This document shows positions 9,016 through 18,389 of a DNA stretch of 64,000 nt, in pieces. The stretch is taken from positions 5,341,001-5,405,000 of the forward strand of contig NZ_LT629705.1 in the NCBI RefSeq assembly GCF_900103875.1, in the 5' to 3' direction. A program made the translations under genes and the position numbers. The notes under the pieces were generated by a model, which ran no database searches, was not told the origin of the DNA, and was given only the letters and a program-made list of their open reading frames with translations. Numbering within the stretch: the first letter of the stretch is position 1; every line of letters begins with the position of its first letter. This stretch comes from Pseudomonas arsenicoxydans. Its GTDB lineage: Bacteria > Pseudomonadota > Gammaproteobacteria > Pseudomonadales > Pseudomonadaceae.

Positions 9016-9332
9016 TTGGCGAGAACATTACTCAGCGAACATGGCGTTCATGCGATTAAAAGATGACATTTTGATGGCAATCGCGGCATCCGATTACGCC
9101 CCTCCTGCTCAACGGATTTGAGCACAGGCGCACCTATCAGACCTTCAGCGATCCGGCAGAAATAGACTGGGTTGTGTGTTCTCCCCCGCGCGTCCAGAGG
9201 CCGTTATGTCTTGCTTTGGGCTGCGAGCGAAAAAACGGTAAATGTTCTAGTTAGTGAATTACTGTGATGTCATTATGGTGGCCATCAATCCCCGCTGATC
9301 AAACCCATACAAACCTCAACCGAGTTCGCAGA
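9016..9332. other. Divergent intergenic region between the LacI gene and the chemoreceptor
   Basis: About 317 bp without a convincing gene. It holds the promoter of the LacI operon next to the operator on one side and the chemoreceptor promoter on the other. I do not see a clear FliA-type (TAAA-N15-GCCGATAA) promoter for the chemoreceptor. No repeat or terminator is visible. Confidence 0.5.
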
Positions 9333-10973
9333 ATGAACATCCTGAGCCGCTCTAAATTCTCGACCAAACTGCTGACAGCGTTTGTTTTCTGCGCCTTGAT
9401 TACTCTACTCGTAGGTGCCGGTAGCATCTTGGGCATTAATCGGTTGTCCACGGCGCTGGCGCAGACCTTTTCTAACAACCTCGTGTCAGTGGGCAAAACC
9501 GGGGAAACCCTGAGCAGCCTCACCGCGCACAACCGTGGGCTGTATCGTCTGCTTGATGGGCACAGAGGCGTGCTACCGGACAGCGAAAATCACCGTCTGC
9601 ACGAAGCGCTGGTGACTGATTTGAACACTGCAAAAAATGCCTACGCCAGCTACCGTGCGACGCCACTGGAGGACGATGAGCGCGCGGCGGGTGACAAACT
9701 GGACCTGATCTGGCCGACGTACATCAGCACATCACAAAAGATTGTCGAACTGATAGACGCCAAAAATCTGGACGAGGCCGCCGCCATCCTCAACGGCACC
9801 AACAACATCGCGTTCCGTGAAGCGCGAAGCCTGATACGGGTGATGGTTGATTCCAACAATCGACAGATAGGCGAAGGCGCTGCTGCGGCAGAAGCGTTGC
9901 ACCGCACCGCCACACTGTCGTTGACGACCGGGATCATCATTGCGTTCGTCCTGGCCATTGCCCTTGGCGTCTTCATCACCCGCATGATCACACGTCCATT
10001 GGCGCTGGCCGTGTCTTACGCCCAGGAGATTGCGGGTGGCGACCTCACCCGAGCCATCAGCGGCAACAGCCACGACGAAGCAGGCCAGTTGCTCAATGCC
10101 ATTTCTGCGATGCAAGGGGGCCTGAAGCGCACCCTCACACAAATCGCCAACGCTTCGGATCAACTGGCTTCGGCCGCCGAAGAACTGTCAGCCGTGACCG
10201 AAGAAAGCACACGCGGGTTAACCCGTCAGAATGATGAAATCCAGCAGGCTGCCACGGCGGTCAACGAGATGACCGCTGCGGTTGAAGAAGTAGCACGTAA
10301 CGCCGTCACCACTTCACAAGCCTCAAGCAGCGCCAGTAGCGACGCCATTAACGGTCAGTCACAAGTCAAACAGACCGTGGCAGGCATCACCCACATGGTG
10401 GCCGAAATCACCGGTTCCAACCAGGCAGTGACCGAACTCGCCGGAAATGTCCGGGAGATCAGCAAGGTGCTGGACGTGATTCGCAGCGTTGCCGAACAGA
10501 CCAACCTGCTGGCCTTGAATGCCGCTATCGAAGCGGCCCGTGCGGGAGAGCAAGGTCGTGGTTTTGCCGTGGTGGCCGACGAAGTTCGTGCCTTGGCCCA
10601 TCGCACCCAGGCCTCCACCGTGGAAATCGAAGGCATGATCAGCACCGTGCAACGCGGGGCCGACGGGGCCGTGAACGCCATGGGCAAGAGCCTGGCACTG
10701 GCCACTCAAACCCAGGATTTGGCGCAGGACGCCGGTTCGGCGTTGCAGAAGATTACGGACGGCGTTTCGATCATAAACGAACGCAATCTGGTGATTGCCT
10801 CCGCCTCCGAAGAGCAGGCCCAGGTCGCACGGGAAGTGGACCGTAACCTGACGAACATCCAAGACCTGTCGACCCAGAGCGCCGCGGGGGCCAATCAGAC
10901 GGCGGCCGCTAGCCAGGAGCTGTCGCGCCTGGCCGGTTCGTTCAGCACCTTGGTCGCCCAGTTCAAACTCTGA
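9333..10973 (+). CDS. Methyl-accepting chemotaxis protein
   Basis: A 546-residue transmembrane chemoreceptor. TM1 is at about residues 11-35, then a periplasmic four-helix-bundle ligand domain of about 150 residues, TM2 at about 190-212, and a HAMP domain. The cytoplasmic signalling hairpin contains the highly conserved [19 protein letters not shown] and [15 protein letters not shown]. No C-terminal NWETF-type pentapeptide is present, so CheR/CheB are not tethered. I start at the ATG at 9333 ([12 protein letters not shown]) because the preceding 23 residues of the longer reading are not conserved in character. The ligand is unknown; it stands alone next to a nutrient uptake operon. Confidence 0.93.
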   Translation: MNILSRSKFSTKLLTAFVFCALITLLVGAGSILGINRLSTALAQTFSNNLVSVGKTGETLSSLTAHNRGLYRLLDGHRGVLPDSENHRLHEALVTDLNTAKNAYASYRATPLEDDERAAGDKLDLIWPTYISTSQKIVELIDAKNLDEAAAILNGTNNIAFREARSLIRVMVDSNNRQIGEGAAAAEALHRTATLSLTTGIIIAFVLAIALGVFITRMITRPLALAVSYAQEIAGGDLTRAISGNSHDEAGQLLNAISAMQGGLKRTLTQIANASDQLASAAEELSAVTEESTRGLTRQNDEIQQAATAVNEMTAAVEEVARNAVTTSQASSSASSDAINGQSQVKQTVAGITHMVAEITGSNQAVTELAGNVREISKVLDVIRSVAEQTNLLALNAAIEAARAGEQGRGFAVVADEVRALAHRTQASTVEIEGMISTVQRGADGAVNAMGKSLALATQTQDLAQDAGSALQKITDGVSIINERNLVIASASEEQAQVAREVDRNLTNIQDLSTQSAAGANQTAAASQELSRLAGSFSTLVAQFKL

Positions 10974-11010
10974 GCGTCGCCGCCCCACTCCCACAAGGAC
11001 CACACCGGAC

Positions 11011-11037
11011 CGTGTGGGGGCGGGCCTGCTTACGATG
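11011..11037. repeat. Degenerate REP sequence after the chemoreceptor gene
   Basis: CGTGTGGGGGCGGGCCTGCTTACGATG resembles the Pseudomonas REP motif with several mismatches, preceded at 10986-10999 by a short inverted partner (CACTCCCACAAGG). It lies between the convergent chemoreceptor and tamB genes and may limit read-through. Confidence 0.4.
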
Positions 11038-11071
11038 GGTGCGACCCGGTCTATCTGAAAGGATCGAGGTG

Positions 11072-14000
11072 TTAGAAATCTCGCTTGTAGAAGATGTCCA
11101 GCGAACTGGCCACGCCGCCGGCGGCTTCGAGGTAGACCTTCTTGCTCAACTTGTAGCGCAAGGCAATCGTGTTGGCCGGTTCAAACACGCCGACGCCATA
11201 ACGCAGGCTGAGTTTTTCCGAGAGGTTGCCGCTGGCCACGACGCTGGTGGTGTTGCCGCTGCCCTCGGTATCGAGCTGGAAGTCCTGAATCCCCAGATTC
11301 TTGGCCATGCCGCTGGTCACACCGGAACTGCCCATCAGGCCCAAACCAAGCGCCGCCTGGGCCAGCATGTTGTTGTCTTCACCGTTGCTGCTCAGCGGAC
11401 GGCCCAGTACCAGATAGGACAAGGCCTGCTCCTGGCTCATGGCCGGCTCGGAGAAAATCTGCGTGGTGGGCTGCTCGGCGCTGCCGCTGAGACGAATGCC
11501 GGCGATGATGTCGTCGGTCTGGCGAATCGCTTCGATGTCCAGGTACGGTTGATCGATGGGACCGGCAAACAGCAAACGTGCCCGGCGCACCGTCAGTCGC
11601 TGGCCGTAGGCGCGATAACGGCCATCGTTGAGCCAGAGCTCGCCGCGGGTGTCCATGTTGTCGCCAATGTGCACATGACCTTGCACGTTGGCGGTCAGGC
11701 CAAACCCGGCAAAGCTGAGTTTGTCCTGACCGACCGCCACGTCGATGTCCATTTTCATCGCCAGCGGCGGTTTGCCCTCTTCGGTCTGCTGGCCGACGAT
11801 CACGGTGTCGCCTGAAAGCCTGACCGTCGAGGGAGGCAGTTCGCGCACGGTGATATCGCCCCTTGGCACCAGCACTTTGCCGACAATCGCCAGTTCGTCG
11901 CCCTTCATCGAGATTTTCAGGTCCGGCGCCACTTCGAGCTTGGCGTATGGCTCGACGCTGACCGGCAACTGTGTGCCTTTGAGGGCCAGGTCCACCACCA
12001 GCGCCTGGCCCCAGGCGATATTGCCATTGAGAGTGCCCTGCCCGGTCTTGCCGCTTTTCCAGCCGCCGTTCAGTTGCACGGTTTCGCCGGCAATCACCGC
12101 TTGCAGTTGCAAGGCTTGCAACTCCATCGGCAGTTCAGGCCCCGATACTTCACCGTCGCTGAGCAGCAGGTTGCCATTGACCAGAGGCGCCAGCAGCGTA
12201 CCGCCGAGCGTGCCACTGCCATTGAGACGCCCCGTGAGTTTCTCGACCATCGGCACAAACGGCCGCGCCACGGACAGGTCCAGGCCACTGAGGCGGAATG
12301 AGCCGGTCAGCGGTTTGTTAGCGGGCAACGGATTGATCTGCGCTTGCACGCGCAATTCGCCGAGCTTGCCGCCGACGAAGTTGAGGTCGGTGTCGATACG
12401 TTTTGGCGTGAGTTTGCTGGTCAGCAGCAGGGTCTGGTACGGGAACTCCAGCCACTGATCCTTTTCCTTCATGCGCAAGGTGCCGCCGCTGGCATCGACG
12501 CTGATCTGGCCGTTCGGGCCGCTGGCCGGCAAATCCAGTTGCAGGTCGGCGTTGAGCTTGCCGTTCCAGGCGAAATCCTTTGGCAACCACTGCGCGAGGC
12601 TTTCAATCGGGAATTGCTTGAGGTGATAACGCAGCTTTGGTTCAGGCATCAGGCGCTGGTCTTCACCGCACAGGCTGGCCGGGCCGGACATCCAGCAATG
12701 GGCGCCGAAGTTGATTTTGCCATCGGCCAATCGTTCGAGCCTGGCCGGGCCTTGCAGCTTCCAGTCCTGACCTCCGGCCTGGATATCACCACTGGCCAGA
12801 CGACCGCGCCAGTTGCCCTTGTCCAGCGCACCGTCGAGGCCGAGCGCCAGTTTCAGCTTCGGACCTTGTAGATCGAGGGTGAGTTTCTGGTTTTTGATAT
12901 CGCCTTGGCCGCTGGCGGTCAGCGTTCCCAGTGCGGTGTCGCCGGCCTGAATGCCGCTGCCCTTGAGGTCGATTTTCGCCCGTTGCGCGCTGTCGAGGTT
13001 CGCGTCCAGGTTCAGGCTTTGCAGGCGATTGTCCTGGAAGGCCAGTTGCGTGCCTTGCAGCCCGAGCTTGCCTTGCGGAGCCTTGAGCGTGCCGGCGACA
13101 TCGAGGTGACCATTGAGCTGGCCACGCAGTTGTGGCCAGAGTTGGGCCAGGCGCGGCAGTTTGATGTCGATCTGGCCGGCCAGTTTCTGTTGCAGGCTGC
13201 CCTTACCGTTGATGCTGTTGTCGCCGAGGCGGATTTGCAGCGCGTTGAGGTTCCATTGCTCGCCACCGCCATCGGCCTTGGCCTGGATCACCGCCGGCTG
13301 GCCGCGCAGTTTGCCTTTGAGGTCGAGGTCGGCGTTCAGGCTGAGCTTGTCATTCTTCATCTCGCCCTTGCTGCGCAGCGGTCCGGCCAGTGTGCCCGGC
13401 AGCTCCGCGACCCAGTACGCCGGGTTGATCGCCGACAGATCCAGGGCGGTGTCCCAGGCGATGCCATCGGCAAATTGCAGGTTCAGGTGCCCTTCGGCCT
13501 TGCCCTGTCCGGCTTCGAGCTGGATTTGTTGCAAGTAGATTTTCGTCAGGTCGCCGCTGAACGGGCTGTTCAGGCTGAACGCACCCGCCGGGCCATCCAG
13601 CGCCGCTTTGAAGCTGCCCAGGTATTTGCCATCGGTGTAGGAGACTTGTCCGTTGAAGCTGCGCAACGCGACTTCTGGCTCATCGATCAACGGATAGAGG
13701 CGATGCCACGGGAAGTCGAGCCAGTCGATTTTCGCGTCGGCGCTCAGGCCTTTGCTCCAATCCAGTTGACCGGTGAGTTTGAGGCTTTGCTTGTCGTTGG
13801 CGGTCAGGTCGAGCGCGGCAATCTGCGCGCCCTGGGCGTCGACCTTGCCTTGCAGCATCAATGCGACCGGGCCTTTTTCTGCGGGCAATGTCGCTTTGCC
13901 GAGCAATTGGTAACCGTTTTTCAGGTCGCCTTCGCCGGTAAGTTCCAGTTGATTGAGTTGCAAGGTGTCCGGCAGTTCGGCGCTGGGCTTGAAACCGTCG

Positions 14001-14740
14001 GCGGTGATGCGCACTTTGGCTGGCAGGTTCTCTACCAGCGGTTGTACTTCGCCGCTCAGTTGCCCGTTGAGGTAACCGCTGCTGTCGGCTTTCAGGTTGA
14101 GTGTCTTCAGCAAATCACCGTCGACCTTCAGTGCCAGGCTCCAGGGCTGGGGGGCCGGCAGGGTCAGTGTGCCTTCGGCCTTCAGCGGCCAATTGCCGGT
14201 GGGCTGCAGCAGGCCAGAAAGATTCAGGCTGAGCGTGTCACGTTGCAACTTCACCGAATCGATCTGCAACCCTTGCGCGGTCCAGTGTGCGGCCAGTTGC
14301 AAGCCTTTGAGTTCTTCGCTGCCATTGAACAGCAGGCTGCCGACCTGGACATCGCCCAGTTCGATGGCCAGTGGCAATTTCAGATCCGGCAGCGCGATCG
14401 GTCCGCTGCTGGCTTCTTCGGTGCCCGGCGGAAATTGCAGGCTGACTTGATCGGCCTTCAATTGCTCGATGCACAGCGTCATGCGCATCAGGCACAGCGG
14501 CGACCAGGCGAAAATCGGCTTGCTGAGCTCAACCCGGCTGGTGTCCTGCTGCCACAACAGATGATCAGCACTCCACTGCCCGCCTAAGCGGCCCTGGAAA
14601 TCCTCGACGGTCAAACCCGGCACAAAACCGAGCGCCCAACGGCTGCCCGTCGCCGTGCCCAGCACCGTCGTTACGGCCAGGACGACCAGCATCAGCAGCG
14701 CCAGAATCGCCAGCAGCGTTATTTTCAAACCACGCTTCAC
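11072..14740 (-). CDS. tamB: Translocation and assembly module inner membrane protein TamB
   Basis: A 1222-residue protein with one N-terminal transmembrane anchor (ITLLAILALLMLVVLAVTTVLG, about residues 7-28 in two halves) and a very long periplasmic part of repeated beta-strand segments rich in LNL/LDL pairs. This is the bridge-like groove of the AsmA/TamB lipid-transfer family. The C-terminal DUF490 domain ends in aromatic Phe, as needed to meet TamA. The start overlaps tamA by 4 nt, so the two form an operon. TamB carries phospholipid to the outer membrane and aids assembly of some outer membrane proteins. Length and context are normal. Confidence 0.93.
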   Translation of the reverse strand: MKRGLKITLLAILALLMLVVLAVTTVLGTATGSRWALGFVPGLTVEDFQGRLGGQWSADHLLWQQDTSRVELSKPIFAWSPLCLMRMTLCIEQLKADQVSLQFPPGTEEASSGPIALPDLKLPLAIELGDVQVGSLLFNGSEELKGLQLAAHWTAQGLQIDSVKLQRDTLSLNLSGLLQPTGNWPLKAEGTLTLPAPQPWSLALKVDGDLLKTLNLKADSSGYLNGQLSGEVQPLVENLPAKVRITADGFKPSAELPDTLQLNQLELTGEGDLKNGYQLLGKATLPAEKGPVALMLQGKVDAQGAQIAALDLTANDKQSLKLTGQLDWSKGLSADAKIDWLDFPWHRLYPLIDEPEVALRSFNGQVSYTDGKYLGSFKAALDGPAGAFSLNSPFSGDLTKIYLQQIQLEAGQGKAEGHLNLQFADGIAWDTALDLSAINPAYWVAELPGTLAGPLRSKGEMKNDKLSLNADLDLKGKLRGQPAVIQAKADGGGEQWNLNALQIRLGDNSINGKGSLQQKLAGQIDIKLPRLAQLWPQLRGQLNGHLDVAGTLKAPQGKLGLQGTQLAFQDNRLQSLNLDANLDSAQRAKIDLKGSGIQAGDTALGTLTASGQGDIKNQKLTLDLQGPKLKLALGLDGALDKGNWRGRLASGDIQAGGQDWKLQGPARLERLADGKINFGAHCWMSGPASLCGEDQRLMPEPKLRYHLKQFPIESLAQWLPKDFAWNGKLNADLQLDLPASGPNGQISVDASGGTLRMKEKDQWLEFPYQTLLLTSKLTPKRIDTDLNFVGGKLGELRVQAQINPLPANKPLTGSFRLSGLDLSVARPFVPMVEKLTGRLNGSGTLGGTLLAPLVNGNLLLSDGEVSGPELPMELQALQLQAVIAGETVQLNGGWKSGKTGQGTLNGNIAWGQALVVDLALKGTQLPVSVEPYAKLEVAPDLKISMKGDELAIVGKVLVPRGDITVRELPPSTVRLSGDTVIVGQQTEEGKPPLAMKMDIDVAVGQDKLSFAGFGLTANVQGHVHIGDNMDTRGELWLNDGRYRAYGQRLTVRRARLLFAGPIDQPYLDIEAIRQTDDIIAGIRLSGSAEQPTTQIFSEPAMSQEQALSYLVLGRPLSSNGEDNNMLAQAALGLGLMGSSGVTSGMAKNLGIQDFQLDTEGSGNTTSVVASGNLSEKLSLRYGVGVFEPANTIALRYKLSKKVYLEAAGGVASSLDIFYKRDF

Positions 14741-16464
14741 AGCTCAGGCCCCATGGAAAAGTGCAAGCGGATGCCGCCGTCGTCGTCTAGCGCATGGGCC
14801 AGGTCGAGACGAATCGGCCCCACTGGCGAAACCCAGCGCACGCCGATACCAACGCCGGTCTTGAGGTTCGGCAGGTCGAGTGTATTAAAGGAGTTGCCCT
14901 GGTCAACAAAGGTCGCGACCCGCCATTTTTCGGCGATGGAATACTGATACTCGACGCTGCCAGCGACCATGTAGCGGCCACCGATGCGGTCGCCGTCGGA
15001 GTTTTCCGGGGACAGGCTCTGATAATCGTAACCACGCACGCTCTGATCGCCACCGGCGAAGAAACGCAACGATGGCGGAACGGACTTGTAGCCATTGGTG
15101 GCGCTACCACCGACCTGAACCCGACCGAGGAAACGGTGTTTATCGAAGACCGTGGTCAGACCTTTTACCAGCGCGGTGCCGTACACCAGATTGGTGTCCG
15201 AACCCAAGCCTTCCTTGGCCACTTTGGTCTCGAATTGCAGGCGATAGCCGTTGTGCGGATCGATGCGGTTGTCGCTTTTCAGATACGAATAGGTGATGCC
15301 CGGCATCAGCAAGGTGCTGAGCCCCGAATCGTCGCCGAGCCGGTATTCCTCGCGCTGCCATTTGAGCGAGACCACGCGCTGCCAGCCACTGGGCAATTTG
15401 CTGTGCCACTCAGGTCCCAGTGTCAGCAATTTACTGAGAGAGTCCTTGTCGGCGATTTCTTCGTTCTGATAACCGCCGGCGAAGCGCAGTTTGTCGGTCA
15501 GCGGCGGGTCCAGCGGAATGTCGTAGAACACACCTACGTTCTGCCGCGGCGCCGAGACTTCGGTCTCCCAGCCATAGCTGTGCCCCTGCGGGTTGACCCA
15601 GTGCCGGGTCCAGTTAGCCTTGACCCGCGGGCCGACGTCAGTGGAAAAACCCAGACCCAGCCCCATGGTCCGCGGCTTGCGGGTTTCAAGTTTAACGTCG
15701 ACCGGAATCACATCGTTCTCGGCCGCCGTGGGTGCCGCATCCACCCGCACGCTCTCGAAATAGCCGCTGGCCTGCATGGCTTGATTGAGTTCGGCGATCA
15801 GTTCGGAATCGTAAGGTGCGCCTTGCTTGAACGGCACCATACGCCGCAGCAGGTCTTCGTCGAACGGCGTGTCACCTTCGAAACTGACCTTGCCCAGGGC
15901 ATAACGCGGGCCGCTGTCATAAATCAGCTCGATGTCGGCGACGCCCGCTCGCGGGTCCACCGACAGTGTCTGGTGGGTGAAATGGCCGCTGAAAAAGCCG
16001 TAGCGCGAAGCCTGGTTCTGAATCAGCCGCTTGGCGTCTTCGTAATTGCCGTGGTTGAGCACGGCGCCGTTTTGCAGCGCATGGCTTTGGGGGACACGAA
16101 AGGCCTTGAGGGACGCGGCAGGACCATCGATGCGAATCGTGACATTGCGCAAATGCACTGGCTCGCCGGGATCGATATTGAGCACCAGGCGTGGGTTTTT
16201 GCCGCCCTTCACGTCACTGTCGATGTGCGGCTGGTAATAACCCAAGGCCTGGGCAGCCTTGCGCGCCTGCTCCTCGGCGCCACGACTGAAGCGCAGCAAC
16301 GCTTGCTCGTCACGATCGCCGAGGCTGCCGATATAGCCCTCTATATTGGCTTTCAGTTCATCGTTGGACGGTTTGATCCGCACATCCAATTCACTTTGCG
16401 CCAGCGCCGCGCAGCTGGTTAACAGCATCAGCACGCCACTGGTAAATCTTCCTGGAAACTTCAT
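14737..16464 (-). CDS. tamA: Outer membrane assembly protein TamA (Omp85 family)
   Basis: A 575-residue Omp85 protein with a signal peptide (MKFPGRFTSGVLMLLTSCAALAQ), three POTRA domains over about residues 25-270, and a 16-stranded C-terminal barrel. The barrel carries the conserved RFFAGGDQSVRGYDYQSLSP lid-lock region and VGIGVRWVSPVGPIRLDLA near the end. It partners with TamB encoded 4 nt downstream. I start at the ATG at 16464; an in-frame GTG 18 nt upstream is possible. No clear ribosome site precedes either. Confidence 0.93.
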   Translation of the reverse strand: MKFPGRFTSGVLMLLTSCAALAQSELDVRIKPSNDELKANIEGYIGSLGDRDEQALLRFSRGAEEQARKAAQALGYYQPHIDSDVKGGKNPRLVLNIDPGEPVHLRNVTIRIDGPAASLKAFRVPQSHALQNGAVLNHGNYEDAKRLIQNQASRYGFFSGHFTHQTLSVDPRAGVADIELIYDSGPRYALGKVSFEGDTPFDEDLLRRMVPFKQGAPYDSELIAELNQAMQASGYFESVRVDAAPTAAENDVIPVDVKLETRKPRTMGLGLGFSTDVGPRVKANWTRHWVNPQGHSYGWETEVSAPRQNVGVFYDIPLDPPLTDKLRFAGGYQNEEIADKDSLSKLLTLGPEWHSKLPSGWQRVVSLKWQREEYRLGDDSGLSTLLMPGITYSYLKSDNRIDPHNGYRLQFETKVAKEGLGSDTNLVYGTALVKGLTTVFDKHRFLGRVQVGGSATNGYKSVPPSLRFFAGGDQSVRGYDYQSLSPENSDGDRIGGRYMVAGSVEYQYSIAEKWRVATFVDQGNSFNTLDLPNLKTGVGIGVRWVSPVGPIRLDLAHALDDDGGIRLHFSMGPEL

Positions 16465-16529
16465 AGGCGCGGATGCTATCACGAGCTTGGGAGCGTGATA
16501 GAGCCTGGCGTGGGGTGAAAGTTCTACCT

Positions 16530-17180
16530 TTATGCCGTTGCTGTTTGTAACACCTGGGGATTGGCGTGGAAAAACACGTGCTCGCGAATCGGTCCTACGG
16601 CGACCTCGCCGATTTCCTCATAACCCTGACGCTTATAGAACTCCAGATAACGAGGATTCCCGGTGTCGAGGATCACGCCCTGGGAGTTTTCATCCACCGC
16701 GCACCAGTTGTGCACCGCTTGCAGTAGTTGTTCGCCGAAGTGTTGGCCCTGGAACTGTGGATGGATTCCCAGTAACGGCAGGACGTGCACCGAGTCGGTC
16801 GGCACACAGGCAGCCACTGCCGCGTGGTAATCGAGGTAGCGACGGGTGCAACGAAAACCGGTGCTGAGCACCATGCGCAGGCGCCACGCCCAACTTTCGG
16901 TGATGCCCAACCGGCGTTGCGGCGGTGCAATCAGGGCGATGCCGATCAACCGGTCGTTGACCAGCAGGCCAATGGCCGGCAAATCCTGCAGAAAATGTTG
17001 TTTGACCAGCTCGCGCACGGTCGCCCGCACGCGATGTTCGTAGCCTGGACGTTCGGCTTCGAACAGGTAACCGAACGTCGGCTCGTGTCGGTAGGCGTGG
17101 TAAAGAAGGGAGCGCGCTTCGTGGGCATAGCCGCTGTCGAGCATGTGGATATCGGCAATGGCGGTCGAGGTTTCGGGCAT
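16530..17180 (-). CDS. GNAT-family N-acetyltransferase
   Basis: A 216-residue acetyltransferase. The GNAT core includes the beta4/acetyl-CoA loop LLGIHPQFQGQHFGEQLLQ (Q-x-x-G-x-G/A pattern) and the C-terminal motif ILDTGNPRYLEFYKRQGYEEIGE. The start at 17180 follows the strong site GGGGAGAAA. It is transcribed in the same direction as tamA-tamB with 65 nt between, and it could lie upstream in the same transcript. The acceptor substrate is unknown. Confidence 0.85.
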   Translation of the reverse strand: MPETSTAIADIHMLDSGYAHEARSLLYHAYRHEPTFGYLFEAERPGYEHRVRATVRELVKQHFLQDLPAIGLLVNDRLIGIALIAPPQRRLGITESWAWRLRMVLSTGFRCTRRYLDYHAAVAACVPTDSVHVLPLLGIHPQFQGQHFGEQLLQAVHNWCAVDENSQGVILDTGNPRYLEFYKRQGYEEIGEVAVGPIREHVFFHANPQVLQTATA

Positions 17181-17294
17181 AACGGTATTTCTCCCCGGGG
17201 CGCGGTTCAAATGACTGCGCTCTTCTGGTTACGAGCCTATAGCGCCGACACAGTTCCTTGCTGATCCAAATCAGTGCCGATGCGTAAGCCGTCG

Positions 17295-17318
17295 TCGCGA
17301 GCAAACTCGCTCCCACAA
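17295..17318. repeat. Single REP sequence
   Basis: TCGCGAGCAAACTCGCTCCCACAA is a variant of the genus-typical REP hairpin. It lies in the 277-bp gap between the divergent acetyltransferase and xthA genes, where I see nothing else of note. Confidence 0.6.
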
Positions 17319-17457
17319 GGTATAGACCAGACTTGAGAAATCAGTCAGCCCAGTAAAGACACCACATGTCTGACAGAACAAGGTAACTCCCCTGCCTCAA
17401 CACTGGCCCGATTCCTACAGGTCAGCTAGCATCGCCCTTTTGCCAGGACTGCCGACC

Positions 17458-18270
17458 ATGAAGATCGTCTCCTTCAACATCAACGGGCTGCGCGCTCGTC
17501 CGCATCAGCTGGCGGCGCTGATCGAAAAGCATCAGCCGGACGTTATCGGGCTGCAGGAAACCAAGGTTCACGACGACCAGTTCCCGCTGGCCGAGGTTCA
17601 GGCGCTGGGATATCACGTGTATTTCCACGGGCAGAAAGGCCATTACGGCGTCGCCCTGCTCTCGCGTAAAGAACCCCTTTCGCTGCAAAAGGGTTTCTCC
17701 ACCGATGAAGAAGACGCTCAACGGCGCTTCATCTGGGGCACGTTCGCCGATGCCGATGGCGTGCCGGTGACCATCATGAACGGCTATTTCCCACAGGGCG
17801 AAAGCCGCGATCACCCCACCAAGTTCCCGGCCAAGGAACGTTTCTACAGCGACCTGCAATTGTTGCTCGAATCGCAATTCACCAATGAACAGCCGGTGGT
17901 GGTGATGGGCGATGTGAATATTTCCCCGGAAGACTGTGACATCGGCATTGGCCCGGACAACATGAAACGCTGGCTCAAGACCGGCAAATGCAGCTTCCTG
18001 CCGGAAGAACGCGAGTGGATGGCCCGTCTGAAAAACTGGGGCCTGGTGGACAGTTTTCGCCACTTGAACCCGGACGTGGCCGACCGCTTCAGCTGGTTCG
18101 ACTATCGCAGCCGCGGCTTTGAAGACGAGCCCAAGCGCGGGCTGCGGATTGACCTGATCATGGCGTCTCACGGCTTGTTGTCACGGGTGAAGGACGCCGG
18201 AGTGGATTACGAACTGCGCGGCATGGAGAAGCCGTCGGATCACGCGCCGATCTGGCTTGAGTTGAGCTGA
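17458..18270 (+). CDS. xthA: Exodeoxyribonuclease III
   Basis: A 270-residue enzyme of the XthA/APE1 endonuclease-exonuclease-phosphatase fold. Motifs in order: [21 protein letters not shown] (catalytic Glu), [22 protein letters not shown] and the C-terminal [10 protein letters not shown] with the catalytic Asp-His pair. It cleaves DNA at abasic sites and removes 3' blocks in base excision repair in the cytoplasm. The ATG at 17458 ([14 protein letters not shown]) is the conserved start, preceded by AGGA; the longer reading adds only six residues. Confidence 0.95.
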   Translation: MKIVSFNINGLRARPHQLAALIEKHQPDVIGLQETKVHDDQFPLAEVQALGYHVYFHGQKGHYGVALLSRKEPLSLQKGFSTDEEDAQRRFIWGTFADADGVPVTIMNGYFPQGESRDHPTKFPAKERFYSDLQLLLESQFTNEQPVVVMGDVNISPEDCDIGIGPDNMKRWLKTGKCSFLPEEREWMARLKNWGLVDSFRHLNPDVADRFSWFDYRSRGFEDEPKRGLRIDLIMASHGLLSRVKDAGVDYELRGMEKPSDHAPIWLELS

Positions 18271-18289
18271 TCCCCCCGCCTTCACACAT

Positions 18290-18320
18290 GATCGTTCCCA
18301 CGCAGAGCGTGGGAACGATC
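18290..18320. repeat. 31-bp palindromic repeat (AGA-loop orientation)
   Basis: Perfect 14-bp arms GATCGTTCCCACGC and GCGTGGGAACGATC enclose AGA. It sits 19 nt after the xthA stop and can fold into a strong hairpin that probably ends or stabilises the transcript. The same element occurs in the opposite orientation at 19738-19768 and as the termini of a larger element at 58484-58589. Confidence 0.85.
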
Positions 18321-18389
18321 ACTGTCATCTTTCGGAAACTTTACTGACTTATTCTCCCGGCACTTTCCTTGGCTATATAAGGTGCCGGC

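Noticed and set aside
12905..16422. Long open frames (about 560 and 542 codons) antisense to tamB and tamA
   Set aside because: Codon-bias shadows of real genes; their translations are low-complexity and match nothing.
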